DNA from: Rhizobium sp. NZLR1
GTDB taxonomy: Bacteria; Pseudomonadota; Alphaproteobacteria; Rhizobiales; Rhizobiaceae
Assembly: GCF_017357385.1 (NCBI RefSeq)
Contig: NZ_CP071636.1
Span: forward strand, 186,001 to 250,000
Direction: 5' to 3'
DNA: 64,000 nt
Shown here: piece after piece, positions 37,442-45,163 of the stretch
Layout: every line of letters begins with the position of its first letter
Numbering within the stretch: the first letter of the stretch is position 1
The notes under the pieces: model-generated
What the model saw: only the letters and a program-made list of their open reading frames with translations
Told to the model about the DNA's origin: nothing
Database searches by the model: none
Position numbers and translations under genes: made by a program

Positions 37442-37494
37442 TCGATCGAGCTGGCTGCTTCGGCGGCTCGATAGGTTCAGCGAAAAGCATAAGC

Positions 37495-37517
37495 GAGCAC
37501 GCAATAGCGGCGTGCTC
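37495..37517. terminator. Weak hairpin after the MFS gene
   Basis: GAGCACGC (37495-37502) pairs perfectly with GCGTGCTC (37510-37517) around a 7-base loop, 54 bases after the MFS stop. There is no T-run, so termination is uncertain. Confidence 0.35.
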
Positions 37518-37529
37518 GGTGCTCCCTTA

Positions 37530-37795
37530 ACGTGTATACGTTTAATGTCCGTCATGAATTTCAAGAGAGCGTTCACTTCGCCCGGCCCAAAGCTAAAGTA
37601 TTCCTTTGCATTGCCCTTTGACGTGAACCTCCGGACTGTCACCGTCCTGAACGCGCGACCGTCTTCGAGGAAGGAAGCCTTGATCTGAAAACGACGGCCC
37701 TGGGTTTGGCGTAGGACAACTCCTCCTTTACCTAGGTGAATCCTTATCGCTGTTATCGAGGTGATAGTGATCGGTGGGCATGTTTTCGCCGGCAC
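37530..37795 (-). other. Possible N-terminal gene fragment, unrecognised
   Basis: On the minus strand an open frame from an ATG at 37795 contains a protein-like segment: IRIHLGKGGVVLRQTQGRRF, then ASFLEDGRAFRTVTVRRFTS, KEYFSFGPGEVNALLKFMTD and IKRIHVKG. It loses protein character near 37530, where it runs into the antisense of the MFS gene. The composition (alternating beta pattern, charged, no signal) looks like the start of a real gene whose 3' part is lost. I cannot name the family. Nothing is seen in 37796-38046. Confidence 0.35.
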
Positions 37796-38046
37796 AAAGC
37801 TAAAGGAGCACTCAGCAATGCGTCGCGAGTGAGGGTCTTGAACAGGAGTGCCGGTGCTTTGATGGTTGGGGCACGACTACGCCAAGGTCCGCGCAAGACT
37901 ATTGGCGCGCTCGATGCCGGGGCACCCGAAGCGCGGCAATATCGGCAGCCGGCGTCGCAGACCCGACAGTCCGCCGGCTGCCCATGCTAGATGATCATCG
38001 CGTCGAGCGGGAGCGTGAACCCGGTTGCCAACAGAGGCCGATCATC

Positions 38047-39252
38047 ATGACTAACGTGCGTATCCCGGGTAACGTTCTCGTAGCCGTCATGATCGCCTGC
38101 GTTGGCACGTGTTACGGCTTCGGCCTCAGCCTTTTTCCTCAGATCATCCCCGACATGCGGAAAGATCTTGCCTTCGACTATGCGTTCGTCGGCACGGTCA
38201 CCGGCCTAGTCCAGTTTTCCACGGTGGCATTCGCCGTGCTCGGCACCTGGCTCGTCCATCGCATCGGTGCCGCACGGACGGTGGTGGCGTCCGTGTCGCT
38301 CTGCGGGCTCTGCCTGTCGGGCATCCCCATCATCGACAATCTCTATGTGGTTGCCGGCCTGCTGATGGTCGCCGGCGCGACGGGCGCATCGACTTTCGTG
38401 CCGATGATTAATCTCGCCTCGCGGGTGGTAAGAGCAGAACAGCGCGGCTTTGCCATGAGCCTAATCTCCAGCGCCCCGGCCTTTGGCGTCCTCATCAACA
38501 GCGCACTCGTGGCGGCATACGCCGGAAGCGGTCACTGGCAGATGGTCTGGTCCCTCACAGGCGCGGCCACGATCGCACTGGCCGTTGTCACCCACATTCT
38601 CTTCGGGCGGGCCGGCCTCTTCGACAGCGGGACAAGTGACGAAACGCTCGCGCCAACTGCCGGCGGTTCAGCAAGCCTGCGCTCCATCATGCCATGGGTG
38701 ACGCTGATCTTCGCGCTCGGCTTCATCAACGGCCTGATGCCATATCCCTATCTCACCTATCTCTCGCCGTTCCTGCGCGAGGAACTCGGCTATTCCGTCG
38801 GCTTTGCCTCATGGCTCTGGGCAACGATCGGGGCGGTGGGGATCAGCGCAGGCTTCGCCATTGGCACAATATCGTCGCGTCTCGGATCGCGCTATGCCAT
38901 GCTTACCTGTTACTCAAGCTTCCTTGCCGCCGGCGCCCTCGTGGTCCTCGATCCCTCGAAGGAACTCTCGATCCTGTCAGGCATCTTCTTTTCGCTGGGC
39001 TTTTATCCGATCTATGGCCTGCTGCCGGCCTATGTCTCACATCGCGCCACGCCCCGCGTCGCGGTGACTGTCTTAGGCATCTGCACCGTGTTCCAAGGCA
39101 TCGGCGGCACTACAGGGAACTTCTTTGGCGGCGTGATCAAGACATCGACGGAGAGTTTCAGCGGCATCTATCTCGCGGTTGCAGTCACGGCCGCCGCCGC
39201 CGCGGCGATGACGATCTCGCTGCCGAAGGACCAGAATGTGCAGGCCGTGTAA
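38047..39252 (+). CDS. MFS transporter
   Basis: 401 residues with about twelve membrane helices beginning at residue 8 (NVLVAVMIACVGTCYGFGLS). The start at 38047 is preferred over an in-frame ATG at 37984 because it directly precedes the first helix. The central loop and second half (PYPYLTYLSPFLREELGYSV) are typical of the YbfB/YjiJ-like or oxalate/formate-like MFS groups; the substrate is unknown. An AsnC-like regulator remnant begins only about 15 bases downstream, which suggests an amino acid or organic acid exporter formerly controlled by it. Confidence 0.88.
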   Translation: MTNVRIPGNVLVAVMIACVGTCYGFGLSLFPQIIPDMRKDLAFDYAFVGTVTGLVQFSTVAFAVLGTWLVHRIGAARTVVASVSLCGLCLSGIPIIDNLYVVAGLLMVAGATGASTFVPMINLASRVVRAEQRGFAMSLISSAPAFGVLINSALVAAYAGSGHWQMVWSLTGAATIALAVVTHILFGRAGLFDSGTSDETLAPTAGGSASLRSIMPWVTLIFALGFINGLMPYPYLTYLSPFLREELGYSVGFASWLWATIGAVGISAGFAIGTISSRLGSRYAMLTCYSSFLAAGALVVLDPSKELSILSGIFFSLGFYPIYGLLPAYVSHRATPRVAVTVLGICTVFQGIGGTTGNFFGGVIKTSTESFSGIYLAVAVTAAAAAAMTISLPKDQNVQAV

Positions 39253-39268
39253 GCTCGAAGGAAGCTAG

Positions 39269-39841
39269 CGGCAACAGGACCAGGTTGACGCACGTATTCT
39301 GGCCGCGCTCGATTCGGATGCCCGCTTATCGATGAGCGAGCTTGCCCGCCTCATCGGCATGGCCGCGCCATGCGTTTCGGAGCGTGTTCGCAGGCTGGAG
39401 GCAACCGGAGTTATCCGGGATTTCACGGTCGATGTGGACACGCGCGCGATCGGCTATCAGATCCGGGCGATGGTGAGGATCAGGCCTCTCCCCGGCAAGC
39501 TTCATCTTGCCGAAAGACTCATTCAGGAGCGGCCGGAATTTATCGAATGCGACAAGATCACCGGTGACGATCCTTTCCTCGCCCGCTTGGTCGTCCATTC
39601 GATCGAGCAGATGGAAGATGTTCTTGAAGCTCTCTCTGAATACGCCGTCACCAGCACGGCTGTCATCAAGGGCACCTCCGTCAAACGCCGCCTGCCGCTC
39701 CTGCAGCCAAGGCCTGGTTCATGTCCAAATCCACCTCTCGCAAGAGTCGCGGCCATCACCGGGATCTCGCTCGGACGAAGAATGTGGTTCGAGTTGCAGC
39801 CGAGACAGACGAGGGCGATCCCTCCGAGCGCGTCCGACTAG
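39269..39841 (+). pseudogene. Lrp/AsnC-family regulator with lost start and run-on C-terminus
   Basis: The homologous sequence begins before any usable start. After an in-frame TAG (39266-39268) the frame reads VDARILAALDSDARLSMSEL, then ARLIGMAAPCVSERVRRLEA, a complete AsnC helix-turn-helix, but the first ATG (39332) lies inside it, after helix 1. The ligand-binding half follows (RAMVRIRPLPGK; TGDDPFLARLVVHSIEQMED). The normal end around KGTSVKRRLPLL is passed and translation would run on for about 45 unrelated residues. It is therefore probably a pseudogene, unless CTG at 39299 or an internal ATG is used. Confidence 0.55.
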
Positions 39842-39930
39842 TCGATTTGCCATAACCGCTAAATCGTTCGAGGCCCGATTATCGGGAGGTCCTTGAAAGC
39901 GAAGCCGCTCGATCTCATTTGAGATGCTGA

Positions 39931-40086
39931 TTGATCGTTGGACCAACAGCTCATTGCCAAGGCTTCAACGGAACTGAGGTCGTCACGCTCGATGGAGAGC
40001 ATTCCGGCGAAACCGAGTTCCCTATCATTTCAGTTCAAGGCAAACTGGAACGGAAAGTGCGGATTCCGTCAGCGTCTGCTGCTTGA
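39931..40086 (+). other. Short open frame, possible fragment
   Basis: From TTG at 39931, 51 codons read IVGPTAHCQGFNGTEVVTLD, then GEHSGETEFPIISVQGKLER and KVRIPSASAA, ending at TGA 40084-40086. Composition is protein-like (acidic, beta-type) but there is no clear ribosome site and no family is recognised. It may be the tail of a lost gene. Confidence 0.2.
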
Positions 40087-40120
40087 CGCAATTCACATCT
40101 CCTATTCAACGAGGTGACTA

Positions 40121-40789
40121 TTGACGCAGTTCTTCGAAACCACTCAAGGGATCATGGCAATGGGAGCGTTCATAGGCGCTGGCAGTTTAGCTGCTGGTTC
40201 CTTGCTTCCGAACGTCATTCGACTTGTGAAGACGGGAATCAACCGGCGCCCAAAGGCCGAAACGAGAAACCTCGCGATGATGACGGTGCTGGCGCTAGAT
40301 GACTTTGTCGGAGCCAGCTATACTGCCGTTCACGACATGCCCGAATTCAATCCTATTGATGAAGGCGAATTCGTGTTCCACGTTCCAGATCCGACCCTTG
40401 TGCTACCAGCGAACGCCAATTGGAACATTTTCGATGCCGAGCTTTCGGACGAAATTCTGTGGCTGTCGAACCGCGTGAAAAACCTCTCATACGCCTTGGA
40501 TAGTCTCGACCTTTCCAAGCCGAGATACGGTGGCTTCTTCGAGCGACGCCAAGAAGGTTATGCTAATCTCGCGGCTGAAGCGATGGACATCATTGAGCGT
40601 ATGCTAAAAGAGTTCGACCTGACTCTGCCTGCCAAGCCCGACTATTATCGCCAGCGCGAAGGGCTCGTTTCAGCTATTCAAAAGGCTGGACAAAGCGGTT
40701 CGCGACGCCGAAAGCCAGGCACTCCAGCGTCCTCGAACGGGTCAAATGTGCTTGAACTGTTTCCCAGGGCGAACGAGGACGCCGAGTAA
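40121..40789 (+). CDS. Hypothetical protein with N-terminal membrane segment
   Basis: 222 residues from a TTG with GAGG six bases upstream (40111-40114); ATG at 40154 is an alternative. One hydrophobic stretch near the N-terminus (about residues 11-32, Gly/Ala-rich) could anchor it. The rest is soluble and mixed helical (EILWLSNRVKNLSYALDSLD; AAEAMDIIERMLKEFDLTLP) with a basic, Ser/Arg-rich C-terminal tail. No family recognised. It sits alone among decayed sequence. Confidence in coding rests on the length, composition and ribosome site. Confidence 0.6.
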   Translation: MTQFFETTQGIMAMGAFIGAGSLAAGSLLPNVIRLVKTGINRRPKAETRNLAMMTVLALDDFVGASYTAVHDMPEFNPIDEGEFVFHVPDPTLVLPANANWNIFDAELSDEILWLSNRVKNLSYALDSLDLSKPRYGGFFERRQEGYANLAAEAMDIIERMLKEFDLTLPAKPDYYRQREGLVSAIQKAGQSGSRRRKPGTPASSNGSNVLELFPRANEDAE

Positions 40790-41062
40790 ACCAAGCGACC
40801 GCGTTAGTTGGTAAGAGCCGAGCTGTTTTTTGCGGGCTGCGGTCGAACGCCGTGTACGTCTCATTCATGCTTGCCCTGGAAAGTCAGTTGGGATGTCTTC
40901 GCTTTGCTCAGACAGCACCCTGACCAGTGTGCGCTCGTCGAATCTTTATCGTGGAGAAGGAGTTTCGACCGGTGACGCACAACGATTGACCTCAGCCGAG
41001 GAGGCAGGCGCTCATCGGGCAACTTGGGCCATCCGCTCAGGCACGGCGGCTGATTGAATCCG

Positions 41063-42844
41063 TCATTCCTTCGGCGTCTTGTCGTTTGGCATGGACAGGC
41101 CGGCGGCCTCTATTCCTGCGAGAAACCGCTCTTGATCTTCGGTCCGCGCCAGCCGTGTGACGACTTCGGGCCTGACGTTCGAGATCAATGCAGGTGATTT
41201 GCTCTTGATCCATTCCAGTTGCTCTTGGGCCTCCTGTTTCTTTCCAAGCGCCCCGAGAATCGAAAGCAATACGAGACGATGCATCGGATTGTAGTTGAGG
41301 TCCGACATGTGCGACCATAGTTCGGCAGCTTGCAAATCGCCCCGCATGAAAGCGCACAGCGCCATTCCAACCTCGTAATATCCGCGCGGACCGGCATTTT
41401 TCCCGACAGCCTCGGAAATCAATCCGCAGCCTCTATCCCACTCCCCCGACATTGAAAGGCGCAAGCCATATTCACCGACCACTTCGGTATCGTTCGGGTT
41501 GCTGGCATAGGCAGCGGCGCCGGCATCTAAGGCCCCAGCCTGATCATTGCCGAAAAAGTCGGCAAGCATCAGCGCTTGATGCGCACGCGCATTCTTCGGA
41601 TCGAGCCGCACCGCCAGTTGGGCAAGCGCCTTCGCGACGCCAAGCGTCGCAGCGGTCGGTTTCGTGTGAAGCTGGTATGAAAAGCGGAACTCGTCGAGAT
41701 TTATCAGCGAAAGCAGCGCCGCAACATTGGAATCGGCAGGCGCTTTTTCCACCGCCGCTTGCAGGCAATGTTTTGCCACCTCAAGGGCCTGCACCGTCAT
41801 TTCGCTACGGTAGCTGTAATAGGAGAGAATGCACGAAAAAGTGTCCGCGCTTCCGGCGATGGTTGCGGTATCGCTCTCAAACATCACCCCGAATGGGCGC
41901 GCGACCGCCGTGGCTATGTCCCCAGCGAGGCTTGCTTGGGCTTCTGGAATGCCTTGCACTTTCGTGTCCACATCATAGTTACTTGCCCAGATGACCGCCG
42001 CGTCCGCCCGCCGCACGAGCCTTACGATTGACCGCAGCCGGTTGCCTTCGAGCTCCACACTTCCCTGGAGGGCGTAGAGCGGCTGTGACGAAGGGACGCC
42101 GTTATTTCGCGGCATGGCGGTGACCACAATGATTTCATTGAAGCGGACCATCTTCTCGATGATGTCGTCGGTCATGCCCCGAGCGATATCGGTCGCGGGC
42201 GCCCCCCCGGACGACGCGTCAAGACGCTCGACGATAATGCTGGGGCGGGTATCGGCTCCCTGTGCGGCCCCATGATCCGAGCGCGGCGACCCCACTTGCT
42301 GAAATATGCCCACTGCCGCGGCGAAGACAATCACCGCGCCTGCTACGAGAAGCCAATGCCGCCTCGATACGTGTCGGCGCACCTCGCCGATCTCGTCTGC
42401 CGCCGCTTTGGCCTGCTCGCCGTCGTCGCCTGAGAACGCCGAGCGAAGAGGCTGCTCCACCGGCAACATCTCGATCAGTTCAGCATCGGGGTTGACTTCG
42501 AAGACTGGCGCGTATCCGCCCTTGGGAATTGTGATGATAACCCGATCAGCGCCGCCATCGGTCAGGTAATAGTGTTCCAGCTCGCGTCTCAGCCGCCCTG
42601 CTTCGATCCGGACACATGGATCCTGTTGGGCATCGAATTTCGCATCCCTGCCAAAAACGGCTTGTGCAACGGTAAACGCTTTCAGGTATTCGCGGCGGCC
42701 TGCAAGCGTTTCCATCACCACGAATTCGAGGAATCTTCTCGCCCGTTCCGGGAGGCGAAACTCCCGGCTGGCAAGAATACGCTCGAGTTGCTGATGCACC
42801 TCGTCTTGCGAAGCGATGCTCCTGTTAATGCCTGCACTCGTCAT
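41063..42844 (-). CDS. Membrane TPR protein with winged-helix-like N-terminus (often called adenylate cyclase-like)
   Basis: 593 residues. The N-terminal cytoplasmic domain (about 10-115) has LERILASREFRLPERARRFL, then PCVRIEAGRLRRELEHYYLT and ITIPKGGYAPVF, a rhizobial signature resembling CadC-type winged-helix output domains. One membrane helix lies at about 164-182. The periplasmic part has a beta-rich section (around ARGMTDDIIEKMVRFNEIIV) and TPR-like helices (about 370-590). Relatives are often annotated adenylate cyclase, but no cyclase catalytic domain is present. The start at 42844 has a G-rich site; the upstream in-frame ATG (42931) adds unrelated sequence. A membrane-bound transcription regulator or scaffold is inferred. 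Confidence 0.82.
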   Translation of the reverse strand: MTSAGINRSIASQDEVHQQLERILASREFRLPERARRFLEFVVMETLAGRREYLKAFTVAQAVFGRDAKFDAQQDPCVRIEAGRLRRELEHYYLTDGGADRVIITIPKGGYAPVFEVNPDAELIEMLPVEQPLRSAFSGDDGEQAKAAADEIGEVRRHVSRRHWLLVAGAVIVFAAAVGIFQQVGSPRSDHGAAQGADTRPSIIVERLDASSGGAPATDIARGMTDDIIEKMVRFNEIIVVTAMPRNNGVPSSQPLYALQGSVELEGNRLRSIVRLVRRADAAVIWASNYDVDTKVQGIPEAQASLAGDIATAVARPFGVMFESDTATIAGSADTFSCILSYYSYRSEMTVQALEVAKHCLQAAVEKAPADSNVAALLSLINLDEFRFSYQLHTKPTAATLGVAKALAQLAVRLDPKNARAHQALMLADFFGNDQAGALDAGAAAYASNPNDTEVVGEYGLRLSMSGEWDRGCGLISEAVGKNAGPRGYYEVGMALCAFMRGDLQAAELWSHMSDLNYNPMHRLVLLSILGALGKKQEAQEQLEWIKSKSPALISNVRPEVVTRLARTEDQERFLAGIEAAGLSMPNDKTPKE

Positions 42845-43099
42845 CAGGCCCCCCGGATTCCGATTTCCAACAACCTGCAGTATGCTGCCCAACACTAATC
42901 TCAGCCTGGCGTAACGGCAATCCCGACCCAACCGAGCAGCCCAATAATGGCCAAAGGGATTCGCGCAATAGTCAGATGAGGTATGACGTCACAGAAATCC
43001 CAGCGTAAGATACCGTATTCTACCACAGCCGACATGTATTTTACTGCCTTAATGCCCCAGCTCCCTCTATCATCACCGGATATTCTGGAGGAAGCTGCC

Positions 43100-43561
43100 A
43101 TGACTGAGCCCTCGACCCCGCATCCCATGACAAGCGCGGAGGAATTGCGCAAACGTGCTCTGGAGCTTCAGCTTCTCGAGATGGACCGTAGCGACAAGAT
43201 CAAGGCGCGTGAAGCAAAAAAACATGCGGATTTCGTCGAGGATTTTTTTCGAAAAAGTATCGGCGAAGCAGAACGCACCGTTATCAAGCGGCTGGTGATG
43301 AAAGCCGCCGCAGACGGCAAATACGAGGCGCTGATCTACAGTTTCCCGTCGACATTCTGCTCGGACAGCGGCCGCGCCATCAATAACAACCTACCCGGAT
43401 GGCAGAAGACCCTGCAGGGGAAGGCAAAGGAACTCCTCGAACTCTTCGAGCAGGTTGCGAGGCCGCAGGGCTACGGGCTGAAGGCCATGATCATCAGCTT
43501 CCCGGACGGCATGCCTGGAGATGTCGGCTTCTTCCTCACTTGGGAGCCGCCTGTCGACTGA
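43100..43561 (+). CDS. Small soluble protein of unknown function
   Basis: 153 residues starting MTEPSTPHPM after GGAGGAAG at 43086-43093. The N-terminal half is a charged helix (LRKRALELQLLEMDRSDKIK). The C-terminal half has two similar strands, ALIYSFPSTFCSDSGR and AMIISFPDGMPGDVGF, which suggest a small alpha/beta fold. No signal peptide. Followed 36 bases later by the CYTH gene, probably one transcript. No known family recognised. Confidence 0.75.
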   Translation: MTEPSTPHPMTSAEELRKRALELQLLEMDRSDKIKAREAKKHADFVEDFFRKSIGEAERTVIKRLVMKAAADGKYEALIYSFPSTFCSDSGRAINNNLPGWQKTLQGKAKELLELFEQVARPQGYGLKAMIISFPDGMPGDVGFFLTWEPPVD

Positions 43562-43597
43562 CCGCAGGAGCCGCTGGTCGGGGCGGAGGAACATCAC

Positions 43598-44101
43598 TTG
43601 AAAGCGACCGAGATCGAACGCAAGTTCCTGATCCGCGATAATAGCTGGCGCGATAGCGCCGGCAACTCGCATGTCCTGCAGCAGGCTTACCTGTCCCGCG
43701 AAGACAGTTCGATACGCGTCCGCCTGATCGACGGGCATTCTGCGTGCCTGACGATCAAGTTCCGCATAGCGGAGCTCTCAAAGGAGGAATTCGAGTACGA
43801 AATTCCCGTCGAAGAGGCCCGCGACCTGCTCCTCCATGCCACCGGCCATGTCATTGAAAAGACGCGTTACCAGGTCCTCCATCACGGCAGAAGCTGGACC
43901 ATAGACGTCTTTGCTGGGCTCTATGAGGGATTGACGCTCGCCGAGATAGAAATGGCAAGCGAAGATGATCGGCCAGACCTGCCGAGCTGGCTTGGGCAAG
44001 AAGTCACAGGCATTAAGCGCTACTCCAACCGCGCCATGGCCGCTGCCCTGGACCTTCCCTCCCGGGCGCAAGGCGTCACCGCTAGAACAGGATTATTGTA
44101 G
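43598..44101 (+). CDS. CYTH-domain protein (tripolyphosphatase/CyaB-like)
   Basis: 167 residues from a TTG with GGAGGA at 43585-43590. The diagnostic ExExK is at residues 5-9 (EIERK), with further charged strands (SIRVRLIDG, CLTIKF, EFEYEIPVEEA, LAEIEMASED) lining the CYTH tunnel. The size fits single-domain inorganic triphosphatases; thiamine-triphosphatase or class IV adenylate cyclase activity are alternatives. The last codons and the stop fall inside a family C palindromic repeat, so the original C-terminus may have been altered by repeat insertion. Confidence 0.9.
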   Translation: MKATEIERKFLIRDNSWRDSAGNSHVLQQAYLSREDSSIRVRLIDGHSACLTIKFRIAELSKEEFEYEIPVEEARDLLLHATGHVIEKTRYQVLHHGRSWTIDVFAGLYEGLTLAEIEMASEDDRPDLPSWLGQEVTGIKRYSNRAMAAALDLPSRAQGVTARTGLL

Positions 44102-44131
44102 GCCGGGTCGGCCAAGTCTGAATCCTGTTTC
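44083..44131 (-). repeat. Palindromic repeat, family C (copy 2)
   Basis: Arms AACAGGATT (44086-44094) and AATCCTGTT (44121-44129) surround a segment that on the minus strand reads GGCCGACCCGGCCTACAA, matching copies at 22131 and 53568. It overlaps the end of the CYTH gene and supplies its stop codon. Confidence 0.7.
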
Positions 44132-44152
44132 CAATGAGAGGGCAAGGATGAA

Positions 44153-44185
44153 GTCGCGCGAAAATACTCACAGTTTTCGGGCGAC
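44153..44185. terminator. Hairpin between convergent genes
   Basis: GTCGCGCGAAAA pairs with TTTTCGGGCGAC (one mismatch) around a 9-base loop. It lies between the stops of the convergent CYTH and DUF2950 genes and could terminate both. The architecture also resembles a degenerate family A/B palindrome. Confidence 0.5.
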
Positions 44186-44197
44186 ACGCTCTTGGAT

Positions 44198-45130
44198 CTA
44201 CTCGCTGACAACCGTCCAGTTGGCGTCCGGATTGAATTCCTTGATCGCCGCGGCGCGCTGTTCCGTTTGCGGACCGAGGTCGCGCTGATAGATGACACTC
44301 GCCCCGTTGATGATAAATGTCTCCACGCCGGTCACCCGATATGCGACGGGCCAGGCGAGCAACGCAAAGCCGGCGGTCATATAGCCGTTGACGACGTAAC
44401 TTTGTTTACCGCCCAGCACATTGTCACCCTGGGCGATCAGGATGCGATAGCGGTATCCGAAATAACCTTCGCCGCGTTTGGCGGCGCCGAAGGCAGCCGT
44501 CTCGACCAAGGCGCTTGCCGGGCTTTCTTCGCCAAAGACGCTCGGGTCCCAATACAGGCCGTCCAGCTTGCCCGGACTGCTAATCAATTTTTTCGCGAAC
44601 TCGTAAATGCCATCGCCATCTCGGTCCTCGGACGCATATTGATACTGAGCCGCGACATATTCGTGCATGGTGTCGATCGTCGCGAGTTCGTTTTCGCCGA
44701 TCCGGCGATTGATGATCTCCTGAAGGCCGCCCTGGGTGTCAAAGGACCATTTCCCGTCCTTTTCCGTCAGCGGGAAGGGCAAAGGCCAAAGCCGGTCGCC
44801 GATCGCGACGAACTTCCGTCCACCGAGATCCTCCAGGATGATCTGCCGTGCAGCGCCTTCGCGGATCAGCCCATAGGTGATCATCGCCTCGTTGCTGGAC
44901 CGCAGCTTGTCCGCCTTCAGGCCGAGAAGACCTGCGAACCCGTCGACATCGTTGTTAGCCAGCGCTGCCTTCAGCCGATCGAGAACCTCGGCCGGCGTGC
45001 CAAACGACGGCGTCGGACCTTCCGCCGCAAACTCGGTGAGATCAGTCTGCATCCGCGACACTGACGGGGTCGCGGAAACGCAGAGCGCGGTAGAAAGCAT
45101 AAGCAGGATCAAGGGTGATTGAGTTCTCAT
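44198..45130 (-). CDS. DUF2950 family exported protein
   Basis: 310 residues with an N-terminal signal peptide (MRTQSPLILLMLSTALCVSA). The body matches DUF2950 proteins (FGTPAEVLDRLKAALANNDV; FPLTEKDGKWSFDTQGGLQE; RDGDGIYEFA; KRGEGYFGYRYRIL). Function unknown; periplasmic location is predicted. Two codons are possible at the start (ATG at 45133 or 45130). It follows the DUF3300 gene by 33 bases; these two families frequently occur together, so they probably act jointly in the envelope. Confidence 0.9.
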   Translation of the reverse strand: MRTQSPLILLMLSTALCVSATPSVSRMQTDLTEFAAEGPTPSFGTPAEVLDRLKAALANNDVDGFAGLLGLKADKLRSSNEAMITYGLIREGAARQIILEDLGGRKFVAIGDRLWPLPFPLTEKDGKWSFDTQGGLQEIINRRIGENELATIDTMHEYVAAQYQYASEDRDGDGIYEFAKKLISSPGKLDGLYWDPSVFGEESPASALVETAAFGAAKRGEGYFGYRYRILIAQGDNVLGGKQSYVVNGYMTAGFALLAWPVAYRVTGVETFIINGASVIYQRDLGPQTEQRAAAIKEFNPDANWTVVSE

Positions 45131-45163
45131 CATATAACTCCGGCAATTTTGGAAGGAAGACAT

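Noticed and set aside
36698..37529. Continuation of the minus-strand frame into the MFS gene.
   Set aside because: From about 37530 downward the translation is antisense MFS sequence; only the upstream part (37530-37795) looks like real protein.
43598..44101. CYTH protein considered as a class IV adenylate cyclase.
   Set aside because: The sequence motif alone does not distinguish it from tripolyphosphatase, and single-domain bacterial members of this size are more often phosphatases.
44192..45064. 290-codon plus-strand frame opposite the DUF2950 gene.
   Set aside because: Shadow of the DUF2950 coding sequence, which has a signal peptide and family motifs.
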